A stretch of 6,702 bases of DNA. Source: Rhodoferax sp. Lineage in GTDB: Bacteria > Pseudomonadota > Gammaproteobacteria > Burkholderiales > Burkholderiaceae_C. Shown in pieces: positions 1 to 5,288 of this stretch; the stretch's first letter is position 1; the number at the start of each line of letters is the position of its first letter. The stretch lies in the NCBI GenBank assembly GCA_021731215.1, contig JAKFXU010000016.1, positions 1-6,702 on the forward strand, read 5' to 3'. The notes below the pieces were generated by a model that worked only from the letters and a program-made list of their open reading frames with translations, was not told where the DNA came from and searched no databases. Position numbers and translations under genes: made by a program.

Positions 1-440
1 CGCGCCAATGCCGTGCTGTTGCCGGTCTGGCCGGGCTCGGAGAAGCAGAAATAGAGCGTGCGGTTGCGGGCAAAGTCGGCGTCAAGCAGCAGGTCGAGCA
101 AACCGCCTTGGCCACCGGCGGCGACGGTCGGCAAGCCGTGCAGTGGCGCCCCCACTTGGCCATCGGCCTCGATCACCCGCATGCGCCCCGGCCGCTCGGT
201 CACCAGAAAACGGCCCTCGGGCAGAAAAGCCACCGCCCACGGGTTTTGCAAGCCGGAGGCCACCACCTGCGGGCGCACGCTCTGGGCCAGGACCGAGGCC
301 ATGCTGGCCAAGAGCAAGACAGCCAACAGGGCCAGCTTATTGACGCCGCCGCGCTGGGCCGCCCCAAGCAAGGCGAGCCCCCTCGGGGGGCAGCGCAGTA
401 CACGAAGTGACAAGCGTGGGGGCCATAGCTCTAGTGACAT
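1..440 (-). CDS. PQQ-dependent aldose sugar dehydrogenase (YliI/Asd-like, GSDH family), 5' part only
   Basis: The first 146 codons are visible; the rest lies beyond position 1. The family oxidises aldose sugars in the periplasm with pyrroloquinoline quinone. A long N-terminus is followed by a signal peptide with hydrophobic core at residues 36-52 (LALLAVLLLASMASVLA) and a likely cleavage before Q53. The mature part then shows the family's opening blade: GLQNPWAVAFLPEGR (63-77), VTERPGRMRVI (80-90), GGQGGLLDLLL (109-119), DADFARNRTLYFCFSEPG (120-137) and STALA (142-146), close to E. coli YliI as I remember it. The ATG at 440 is chosen because GGGAGG stands five bases upstream. It begins 18 bases after the aminotransferase stop, suggesting a shared transcript. 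Oddity: codons 4-32 are written by a GC-rich repeat and look unlike a normal signal-peptide n-region. A TTG at codon 24 is a weaker start candidate. Function is assigned by family; the catalytic and calcium-binding residues are outside the window. Confidence 0.88.
   Translation of the reverse strand, partial: MSLELWPPRLSLRVLRCPPRGLALLGAAQRGGVNKLALLAVLLLASMASVLAQSVRPQVVASGLQNPWAVAFLPEGRFLVTERPGRMRVIEADGQVGAPLHGLPTVAAGGQGGLLDLLLDADFARNRTLYFCFSEPGQTGNSTALA
345..432. repeat. GC-rich palindromic intergenic-type repeat lying within a coding start region
   Basis: The segment contains a perfect 6-bp stem with a 3-base loop (377-382 paired with 386-391) flanked by outer arms GCGCTG (351-356) and CAGCGC (391-396) that can form a competing stem. 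A GCCCC block at 361-365 can also pair with the G-run. The phrase CACTTCGTGTACTGCGCTG next to a C-run/G-run hairpin resembles a dispersed intergenic repeat that I recall from Comamonadaceae genomes; that is memory, not a search. No second copy occurs in this window. Boundaries are estimates: the left edge is put just before the normal-looking signal-peptide codons, and the right edge near CTAG at 431-434. It is read in frame as residues 4-32 of the sugar dehydrogenase. Confidence 0.55.
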
Positions 441-445
441 GGTTG

Positions 446-451
446 CCTCCC
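446..451 (-). promoter_or_regulatory. Strong ribosome binding site deciding the sugar dehydrogenase start
   Basis: GGGAGG on the minus strand is five bases (CAACC) before the ATG at 440-438. It is the best Shine-Dalgarno match in the window and lies in the 18-base gap after the aminotransferase stop. It supports translation starting upstream of the repeat, so the repeat would be translated. Confidence 0.75.
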
Positions 452-458
452 ATTCAGT

Positions 459-1619
459 CTAGAGCGACTGCAGACGCTGCAGCGCCGCATTCAGGGTTTC
501 GTCCTTTTTGGCAAAGCAGAAGCGCACCACGCGCTGATCGAAGCCGTTGCCGTAGAAGGCTGACAGCGGAATAGCCGCCACGCCCATCTCCGAGGTCAGC
601 CATTGGCAGAACTCGGTCTCGCCCAGTTCGCTCACTTCCGAGATATCCACGCACTGAAAGTAGGTGCCCTCGCTGGGCAGCAGCTTGAAGCGGGTGCGCT
701 CAAGCCCGGCCCGGAACAGGTCGCGTTTGCGCTGGTAAAAGGCGGGCAGTTCCAGATACGGCTTGGGGTCGGCCATGTAGGCCGCCAGGCCGTATTGCAT
801 CGGGGTGTTGACGGTGAACACGTTGAACTGGTGCACCTTGCGAAACTCGCTGCTCAAGGCCGCCGGCGCCGCCACGTAGCCCACCTTCCAGCCGGTCACG
901 TGGTAGGTTTTGCCAAAGCTCGACACGATGAAAGCGCGCGCCGCCAGGCCGGGCCAGCGTGCCGCACTTTGGTGCTGCTGGCCGTCAAACACCATGTGTT
1001 CATAGACTTCGTCGCTGATCAGCAAGACCTTGGTGGGGGCCAGAATTTCCTGCAGGCGCAGCATGTCCTCCCGTGTCCACACGGTGCCGCTCGGGTTGTG
1101 CGGCGTGTTTGTGATGATGGCCCGAGTCCTGGCGCTGATGGCGGCAGCAATTTTGTCGAAGTCGGGGCGGAAGCTCCCGGGTGTCAGTGGCACCCGCACC
1201 GGCACGCCGCCGGCCAGTTCTATGTTGGGCACGTAGCTGTCGTAACACGGCTCCAGCACGATCACTTCATCGCCGGCGTGGACGATGGCCAGAATGGCGG
1301 TGATGATGGCCTGGGTGGCGCCGGCGGTGATGGTGATCTCGCTGGCAGCGTTGTAGTCCCGGCCATGCAGGGCCATGATCTTGGCCGCAATGGCGTCGCG
1401 CAACACCGGCACGCCGGTCATGGGCGGGTACTGGTTCAGGCCTTGCTGCATGGCGCCAGTCACCACGTCGACCAGCTTGGGGTCGCAGTTGAAGTCGGGA
1501 AAGCCCTGCCCCAGGTTGACGGCATTTTTTTCTGCCGCCAGCGTCGACATGACGGTGAAGATGGTGGTGCCGACCTTGGGCAGTTTGCTTTGAAGAGTCG
1601 GGGTTGGTGCGGTGCTCAT
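459..1619 (-). CDS. ybdL: Methionine aminotransferase, YbdL-like, PLP-dependent class I/II
   Basis: A 386-residue fold-type I pyridoxal-phosphate aminotransferase, the same length as E. coli YbdL as I recall it. YbdL prefers methionine, and also histidine and phenylalanine, with 2-oxo acids as partners; the enzyme is cytosolic. Visible landmarks are QSKLPKVGTTIFTVMS (10-25) and NLGQGFPDF (35-43) at the N-terminus, the phosphate loop AGATQ (99-103), Y126 in PCYDSY, N175 in NTPHNPSG, D203 and Y206 in ISDEVYEH, the PLP lysine K237 in SSFGKTYHVTGWKVGY, and the carboxylate-binding arginine R366 near the C-terminus. The stretch GKTYH.TGWKVGY.APA and the ending FCFAKK.ETL are typical of YbdL rather than AspC. 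The ATG at 1619 aligns with the start expected for the family, but no clear ribosome binding site precedes it. It follows cysB by 31 bases, so translation may depend on readthrough from cysB. A broader kynurenine/glutamine transaminase-like specificity cannot be excluded. Confidence 0.93.
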   Translation of the reverse strand: MSTAPTPTLQSKLPKVGTTIFTVMSTLAAEKNAVNLGQGFPDFNCDPKLVDVVTGAMQQGLNQYPPMTGVPVLRDAIAAKIMALHGRDYNAASEITITAGATQAIITAILAIVHAGDEVIVLEPCYDSYVPNIELAGGVPVRVPLTPGSFRPDFDKIAAAISARTRAIITNTPHNPSGTVWTREDMLRLQEILAPTKVLLISDEVYEHMVFDGQQHQSAARWPGLAARAFIVSSFGKTYHVTGWKVGYVAAPAALSSEFRKVHQFNVFTVNTPMQYGLAAYMADPKPYLELPAFYQRKRDLFRAGLERTRFKLLPSEGTYFQCVDISEVSELGETEFCQWLTSEMGVAAIPLSAFYGNGFDQRVVRFCFAKKDETLNAALQRLQSL

Positions 1620-1650
1620 GGGATTTAATCAGTGGGGGACAGCGTGGCTT

Positions 1651-2604
1651 TCACAACTCATAGTCGTCAACCTGGCCCAGCATGGCGCGGGCCACCAGAT
1701 GGCGGCCCAGTCGGTCGCTCAACAGTTCGGCAAATTTGTAAACAAAATTGCGCAGATAGGCACCGCGTTTGAACGCGACCCGGGTCACATTCTGGCCAAA
1801 CAAGTGTCCGGCTGGGCGCACCACCAGGTCGCTCTTTCCGCCCTCTGCCAGCACGTCGCGCACCGCCATTTCGGCGGCGATGCCCACACCCAGACCGAGC
1901 CGCACATAAGTCTTGATCACGTCCGAATCAATCGCTTCGAGCGCAATGCGCGGCTCCAGTTTGCGCGTGGCAAACGCCTGGTCGATCTTGGTGCGGCCGG
2001 TGTAGGCCGGATGGTAGGTAATCAGGGGCTCGTGGGCGATGTCTTCCAGCGTCAGGTGATCCTTCAGGCTCAAGGGATGGTCCACCGGCAGCACCAGCAC
2101 ATGCTGCCACTCATAGCACGGCAAGGTCACCAGTTCCGCATAGCCCGCCAGCGATTCGGTGGCAATGCCAATCTCGGCCACTTCCTCCATCAGCATTCTG
2201 GCAACCTGCTCCGGCGAGCCCTGGTGCAGGCTGACGTTGACCTTGGGATAGGCGTGGCGCAGCTTGGCCACCGGTTCCGGCAACACATAACGGGCCTGCG
2301 TGTGGGTGGTGGCGATGGAGAGCGTGCCGCTGTCTTCGGCACTGTATTGCTCCCCGATGCGTTTGAGGTTGCCGATCTCGCGCATGATCAGCTCGATGCT
2401 TTTGAGGACAAGCTGACCGGGCTCGGTAATGCGCTTGAGGCGTTTGCCATGGCGGGCGAAAATCTCGATGCCCAGCTCTTCTTCGAGCTCGATGATGGCT
2501 TTGGAGACCCCCGGTTGCGAGGTGTGCAGCGCCTTGGCCGCTTCGGTCAAATTGAGATTGCGCCGGACAGCTTCTTGAACAAAGCGGAATTGATGTAAGT
2601 TCAT
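1651..2604 (-). CDS. cysB: CysB-type LysR family regulator of sulfur assimilation
   Basis: A 317-residue LysR-type regulator, near the usual 324 of enteric CysB. The N-terminal winged helix-turn-helix spans about residues 1-60, with the recognition region LTEAAKALHTSQPGVSKAI (19-37) and FARHGKR (49-55). The effector domain follows from about 92. The anion/inducer pocket matches CysB at the same numbers that I recall for enteric CysB/Cbl: T100, T102 and Q103 in ATTHTQARY, T149 in IATE and T202 in YTGR. DVIKTYVRLGLGVGI (228-242) is the strongly conserved family stretch. CysB tetramers activate genes for sulfate uptake and reduction, answering to O- or N-acetylserine and sulfur supply. The ATG at 2604 is preferred over an in-frame TTG at 2616 because it makes the protein start MNLHQFRF, as in Burkholderiales homologues, and puts the pocket residues in register. 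No good ribosome binding site is visible. A paralogue for sulfonate use (SsuR/Cbl-like) is the main alternative. Confidence 0.92.
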   Translation of the reverse strand: MNLHQFRFVQEAVRRNLNLTEAAKALHTSQPGVSKAIIELEEELGIEIFARHGKRLKRITEPGQLVLKSIELIMREIGNLKRIGEQYSAEDSGTLSIATTHTQARYVLPEPVAKLRHAYPKVNVSLHQGSPEQVARMLMEEVAEIGIATESLAGYAELVTLPCYEWQHVLVLPVDHPLSLKDHLTLEDIAHEPLITYHPAYTGRTKIDQAFATRKLEPRIALEAIDSDVIKTYVRLGLGVGIAAEMAVRDVLAEGGKSDLVVRPAGHLFGQNVTRVAFKRGAYLRNFVYKFAELLSDRLGRHLVARAMLGQVDDYEL

Positions 2605-2607
2605 ATC

Positions 2608-2631
2608 AAATTTCAACTAGCAATGAAATTT
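2608..2631. promoter_or_regulatory. Perfect 8-bp inverted repeat in the cysB leader, candidate operator or hairpin
   Basis: AAATTTCA at 2608-2615 and TGAAATTT at 2624-2631 are exact reverse complements separated by eight bases. The repeat ends three bases before the cysB ATG, so it covers the place where a ribosome binding site would lie. The surrounding 54-base gap between cbiX and cysB is AT-rich in a GC-rich window, with a -10-like CATAAT on the minus strand at 2632-2637, but no convincing -35. A self-binding site for CysB, or an mRNA hairpin limiting translation, are both possible. There is no T-run after it, so it is not a terminator. Even spacing does not fit the classic T-N11-A LysR box exactly. 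Confidence 0.35.
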
Positions 2632-2658
2632 ATTATGCCTCATGCATCTATAGGTTCT

Positions 2659-3030
2659 TCAGGACAGGGCAATTCTGGCCATGAGTTGAATCATTTCTGG
2701 TTCTTCACCGATGGCCGGTCTCAGATCGAACGCAATCTGCGGATGGCTGACCTGCAGCGCGGCCAGCAACACCGGCAAGTCGTTCCGCGCATGGCGACCC
2801 ACCCCCAGAAACATTGGCACGATGGTGATCGATGTGACGCCCAGGCTCACCAATTCGGTGGCGCTGCTGGGCAGGTCGGGCGGCGTGAGCTCCAGATAGG
2901 CGCAGCGCACATGAACCGCCGGGGCCAGTTGCTGGATATGGCTGGCCACCGCCTCAATCGGCTGTCGCCACAAGGGGTCGCGCGAGCCATGGCCAAACAG
3001 GATCGTGCCGCGGGTCGTATCTGAGGGCAT
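2659..3030 (-). CDS. cbiX: Short-form sirohydrochlorin chelatase (CbiX/SirB family)
   Basis: A 123-residue single-domain chelatase of the CbiX-short type, about half the length of two-domain chelatases, and presumably a homodimer. It inserts a metal into sirohydrochlorin: iron gives siroheme for sulfite and nitrite reductases, cobalt leads toward cobalamin. The two expected metal-site histidines are present: H14 in LFGHGSRDP (11-19) and H80 in PMFLGVGRHARNDLP (72-86). CAYLELTPPDL (43-53) is a further family signature with E46. The ATG at 3030 is chosen because GAGG lies five bases upstream; an ATG at 3054 and a TTG at 3084 in the same frame lack a binding site and would add residues not expected in the family. 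It begins 28 bases after lptG ends, pointing to an operon. The next gene is cysB, which makes a role in siroheme supply for sulfate assimilation likely. The metal cannot be settled from sequence. Confidence 0.87.
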   Translation of the reverse strand: MPSDTTRGTILFGHGSRDPLWRQPIEAVASHIQQLAPAVHVRCAYLELTPPDLPSSATELVSLGVTSITIVPMFLGVGRHARNDLPVLLAALQVSHPQIAFDLRPAIGEEPEMIQLMARIALS

Positions 3031-3035
3031 CAACA

Positions 3036-3039
3036 CCTC
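3036..3039 (-). promoter_or_regulatory. Ribosome binding site deciding the cbiX start
   Basis: GAGG on the minus strand (within AGCGAGG) is five bases before the ATG at 3030-3028. The upstream in-frame ATG at 3054 has no comparable motif, so this favours the shorter protein. Confidence 0.6.
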
Positions 3040-3058
3040 GCTATCTTTAACCATGACG

Positions 3059-4165
3059 TCAACGTCTGAGCACCAGCCAGCCAAACGCCGTCAGGGAAAG
3101 CAATGAATAAATCATGCCCGGCAGCGCGGCGGTCAGCCAGGGCTGCCAGCTTTGCAGGTTGCCGATATAGCCAAAAACGTTATTCAACAGGAAGAAGCTG
3201 ATACCGGCCATGACGCCGCCGAACACATAGGTGGCAATGCCGCCGGAGCGGAAGTGCAGGTAGGCAAAGGGCAGGGCCAGCACCACCATGACCAGGCAAC
3301 TCAAGGGGTAAAAAACCTTGCGCCAGAATTCAATTTCATAGCGCTGAGCGGTTTGCGCATTGGCTTTCAGGTGCTGGATGTACTGAAACAGGTCAATCGT
3401 GCTCATGCGCTCGGGCTTGAGCAGCGCGGCCGATACCATCTCCGCGCTGATCTGGTTGGGCCAGCGAAAACGCTCCAGGTGCGTGCGCTCTATGCGCGCC
3501 GTATCCAGCTCACGGGCCGGGAACTCGGTGCGGTTCACGCCGCTCAGATGCCAGGCATCATCTTCCCCGAAACGTGCGGTTTGCGCCTGTGCCATGGACA
3601 CTAGAAAGCCCTGGTTATCGAATTCGAAAACGCGCACGCCGCGCATGCTGCCATCAGTCTCGAGCGCGCTGACGTTGACTGCGTACTGCGCATAGCGCTG
3701 GCGCTCCTTCAGCCAGGCGCCGGTCTGACCGACCGTGATGCTGCCCTTGAAGCGGGCCTTGAGCAGTTGCGCGGTGCGGTCGGCCACCGGAGCGACGTAA
3801 TCGCCGACGGCAAACGTCAACAGCACAAAACCCAAACCCAGCACCAGCAGGGTTCTCAGGGCGCGCCACGGGCCCAGCCCGCTGGTTCGCAAAATGGTGT
3901 ATTCCGAGCTTTGCGCGAAACGCGCCATCACAAAAATGGTGCCAATCAGAACCGTGATGGGCAGCAGCTCGTAGAGATGGCTGGGAATCATCAGCGCCAC
4001 AAAGGTCAGGGCGTGGACCAGCCGGTAGCCGGCTGCCGCATGGCGTCCGAGCGACTGGATTTCGTCCACCAAGTCAAAAAAGAAAAACAGCGAGAGAAAG
4101 CCCAGGGTGACAAACGCCACCGCCGACAGCACCTCGCCGTAAATCAGGCGCCTGATGGTTTTCAA
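3059..4165 (-). CDS. lptG: LPS export ABC transporter permease LptG (YjgQ)
   Basis: A 368-residue inner-membrane permease. With LptF and two LptB ATPases it extracts lipopolysaccharide from the outer leaflet of the inner membrane and passes it through LptC to the LptA bridge. Predicted membrane helices are near residues 13-34, 50-80, 104-121, 285-302, 308-330 and 343-366, three before and three after a periplasmic beta-jellyroll domain (about 128-250). E88 in FAQSSEYTILRTSGLG (83-98) sits in the LptB-contacting coupling segment, matching the E88 I recall from E. coli LptG. The start is a TTG at 4165 that overlaps the lptF stop as TTGA, with GGAAG eight bases upstream. Starting there gives MKTIRRLIYGEVLSA, typical of beta-proteobacterial LptG; the reading frame stays open far upstream but only inside lptF. 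Translational coupling to lptF would keep the two subunits equal. Function is secure by family. Confidence 0.95.
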   Translation of the reverse strand: MKTIRRLIYGEVLSAVAFVTLGFLSLFFFFDLVDEIQSLGRHAAAGYRLVHALTFVALMIPSHLYELLPITVLIGTIFVMARFAQSSEYTILRTSGLGPWRALRTLLVLGLGFVLLTFAVGDYVAPVADRTAQLLKARFKGSITVGQTGAWLKERQRYAQYAVNVSALETDGSMRGVRVFEFDNQGFLVSMAQAQTARFGEDDAWHLSGVNRTEFPARELDTARIERTHLERFRWPNQISAEMVSAALLKPERMSTIDLFQYIQHLKANAQTAQRYEIEFWRKVFYPLSCLVMVVLALPFAYLHFRSGGIATYVFGGVMAGISFFLLNNVFGYIGNLQSWQPWLTAALPGMIYSLLSLTAFGWLVLRR

Positions 4166-5265
4166 GTGGACGACTTCCGCAAAAGTGAGGCGACCAAACT
4201 GCGCCAGTGCCAGTTGTTGTGCCCCTTGGCCAGCCAGAGTACGCTCAGCACCAGGGCGCCGCCATGCAAGGCCAGCAAAAAACCACCCAGAGCGACCCGG
4301 CCAGTGGCAATCCAGCTCTGACCCAGATTGAGCAGGTTGTAGTAAACGACGAAAGCAAACAGGGCAAAAACCAGGTTGGTACTGCGTCCGACCCGTGGAT
4401 TGACGTTTGAAACAACAATGCTGATGAGCACAAAATTGAGGGAGGCCAGAATCAAGCCAATGCGCCATGACAATTCAGCCTGGTTTGGCAGGGTCTGGTT
4501 CTCCAGCAATTCCAGGGTCGGGCGGGCTTTGGCTGGCATATGACTAGTGGCGTCGAGCAAGTCCACGCCCACCTTGATGCCGTATTCCTCAAACTCGCTG
4601 AGTTTCAGATCCGTCTTGCCAAGCACGCTCTCCAATCGTTGCCCCTTGCCAAGCATCAAGAACTGGTCCGCTCCCACGCTTTGCACGCGACCGCTGCGGG
4701 CGGAGGTGATAGTCTCCTTCCCGTCTTCGTTGGTGGCAATAAAAACATTGTTGCCAGACTGCTGGCCGCTGCTGTCTTTTTCCACAAAAAATACCCGTCT
4801 CCCACTGGCCGACTCCTGAAACTGGCCGGGTTCAATGCGTTCAAGATCACCGCGCTTGGCGTATTGATCCTTCAAGGTAACAATTTGCTGGTTGGACCAG
4901 GGCAACACCAGCAGAGCCAGTGCCGCCACCATCAGCCATATGGGCCAGGCAAACCGGAGCAGGGGGCCGAGCCAGGCGGACAGGCCGCGCCCGCTGCCAA
5001 ACCAGATCACCATCTCGCTGTCGCGGTACATGCGTGACAATGTCGCGACGATGGAGATGAACAGGCTCATCGTCAAAATGGTTGGCATGTAGGCGAGCAC
5101 GGTGTAGCCCATGGCCAGCATCACGTCCGACGGATTGAGACTGCCACGCGAAGCCTGCCCAAGCGTGCGTATCAGCATCATGGTCATCACAACCGTCGCC
5201 AGCACGATCAGCGTAGCGCTAAAACTGCGCGCCAGTTCCTGGCGAATGGAGGAATGGAATAACAT
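4162..5265 (-). CDS. lptF: LPS export ABC transporter permease LptF (YjgP)
   Basis: A 367-residue partner of LptG in the LptB2FG inner-membrane lipopolysaccharide exporter. Six membrane helices are predicted near residues 16-33, 50-76, 105-123, 268-286, 297-313 and 327-346, with a periplasmic beta-jellyroll domain between helices 3 and 4 (about 128-250, including PGQFQESASGRRVFFVEKD at 146-164). The coupling segment RDSEMVIWFGSGRGL (81-95) places E84 exactly where I recall the functionally important E84 of E. coli LptF. NVNPRVGRS (287-295) is a conserved cytoplasmic loop. The ATG at 5265 is preferred to the TTG just before it because MLFHSSIRQELARSF is the usual beginning in this group. The leader is pyrimidine-rich and shows no Shine-Dalgarno motif. 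It overlaps lptG by four bases and diverges from pepA across 23 bases, so its promoter must overlap pepA coding sequence. Confidence 0.95.
   Translation of the reverse strand: MLFHSSIRQELARSFSATLIVLATVVMTMMLIRTLGQASRGSLNPSDVMLAMGYTVLAYMPTILTMSLFISIVATLSRMYRDSEMVIWFGSGRGLSAWLGPLLRFAWPIWLMVAALALLVLPWSNQQIVTLKDQYAKRGDLERIEPGQFQESASGRRVFFVEKDSSGQQSGNNVFIATNEDGKETITSARSGRVQSVGADQFLMLGKGQRLESVLGKTDLKLSEFEEYGIKVGVDLLDATSHMPAKARPTLELLENQTLPNQAELSWRIGLILASLNFVLISIVVSNVNPRVGRSTNLVFALFAFVVYYNLLNLGQSWIATGRVALGGFLLALHGGALVLSVLWLAKGHNNWHWRSLVASLLRKSST
4174..4178 (-). promoter_or_regulatory. Ribosome binding site for the lptG TTG start
   Basis: GGAAG on the minus strand lies eight bases before the TTG at 4165-4163 and inside the last codons of lptF. 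Together with the TTGA overlap it supports start by terminating or re-initiating ribosomes. Confidence 0.5.
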
Positions 5266-5288
5266 CAAATAAAAGGAAAAGCTGAATT
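5266..5288. promoter_or_regulatory. Very short divergent gap between lptF and pepA
   Basis: Only 23 bases separate the two start codons. On the plus strand AAGGA (5273-5277) is an acceptable binding site eleven bases before the pepA ATG. On the minus strand a -10-like CATAAT (5291-5286) overlaps the pepA start codon, but no good -35 stands 16-18 bases upstream of it. For pepA I find only weak promoter resemblance inside lptF (around 5236-5264). Any promoter for either gene therefore lies within the other gene's coding sequence. Confidence 0.45.

Noticed and set aside
377..391. Hairpin with C-run and G-run as a factor-independent terminator
   Set aside because: No T-run follows on either strand, and it lies downstream of a strong start codon inside an open reading frame.
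603..1628. 341-codon plus-strand open frame opposite the aminotransferase gene
   Set aside because: It mirrors the complete, motif-bearing aminotransferase gene. Its translation is rich in His, Gly and Gln with no recognisable domain, as expected for the antisense of a GC-rich gene.
1620..1650. Promoter or terminator between cysB and the aminotransferase
   Set aside because: The 31-base gap shows no stem-loop, no convincing -35/-10 pair and no Shine-Dalgarno motif.
1612..2598. 328-codon plus-strand open frame opposite cysB
   Set aside because: Antisense shadow of a well-supported cysB; composition is typical of a reverse-strand artefact and no family is recognisable.
2605..2616. TTG start for cysB at 2616 and TTG start for lptF at 5268
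   Set aside because: Each is a few codons or one codon upstream of an ATG that matches the family's usual beginning.
3031..3084. Longer cbiX start at ATG 3054 or TTG 3084
   Set aside because: Neither has a ribosome binding site, the TTG would overlap lptG, and the extra residues are not expected in short CbiX proteins; the ATG at 3030 has GAGG at good spacing.
4166..4468. Upstream extension of the lptG frame
   Set aside because: It lies wholly inside lptF, has no membrane or LptG-like character, and the TTG at 4165 with GGAAG gives the usual LptG N-terminus.
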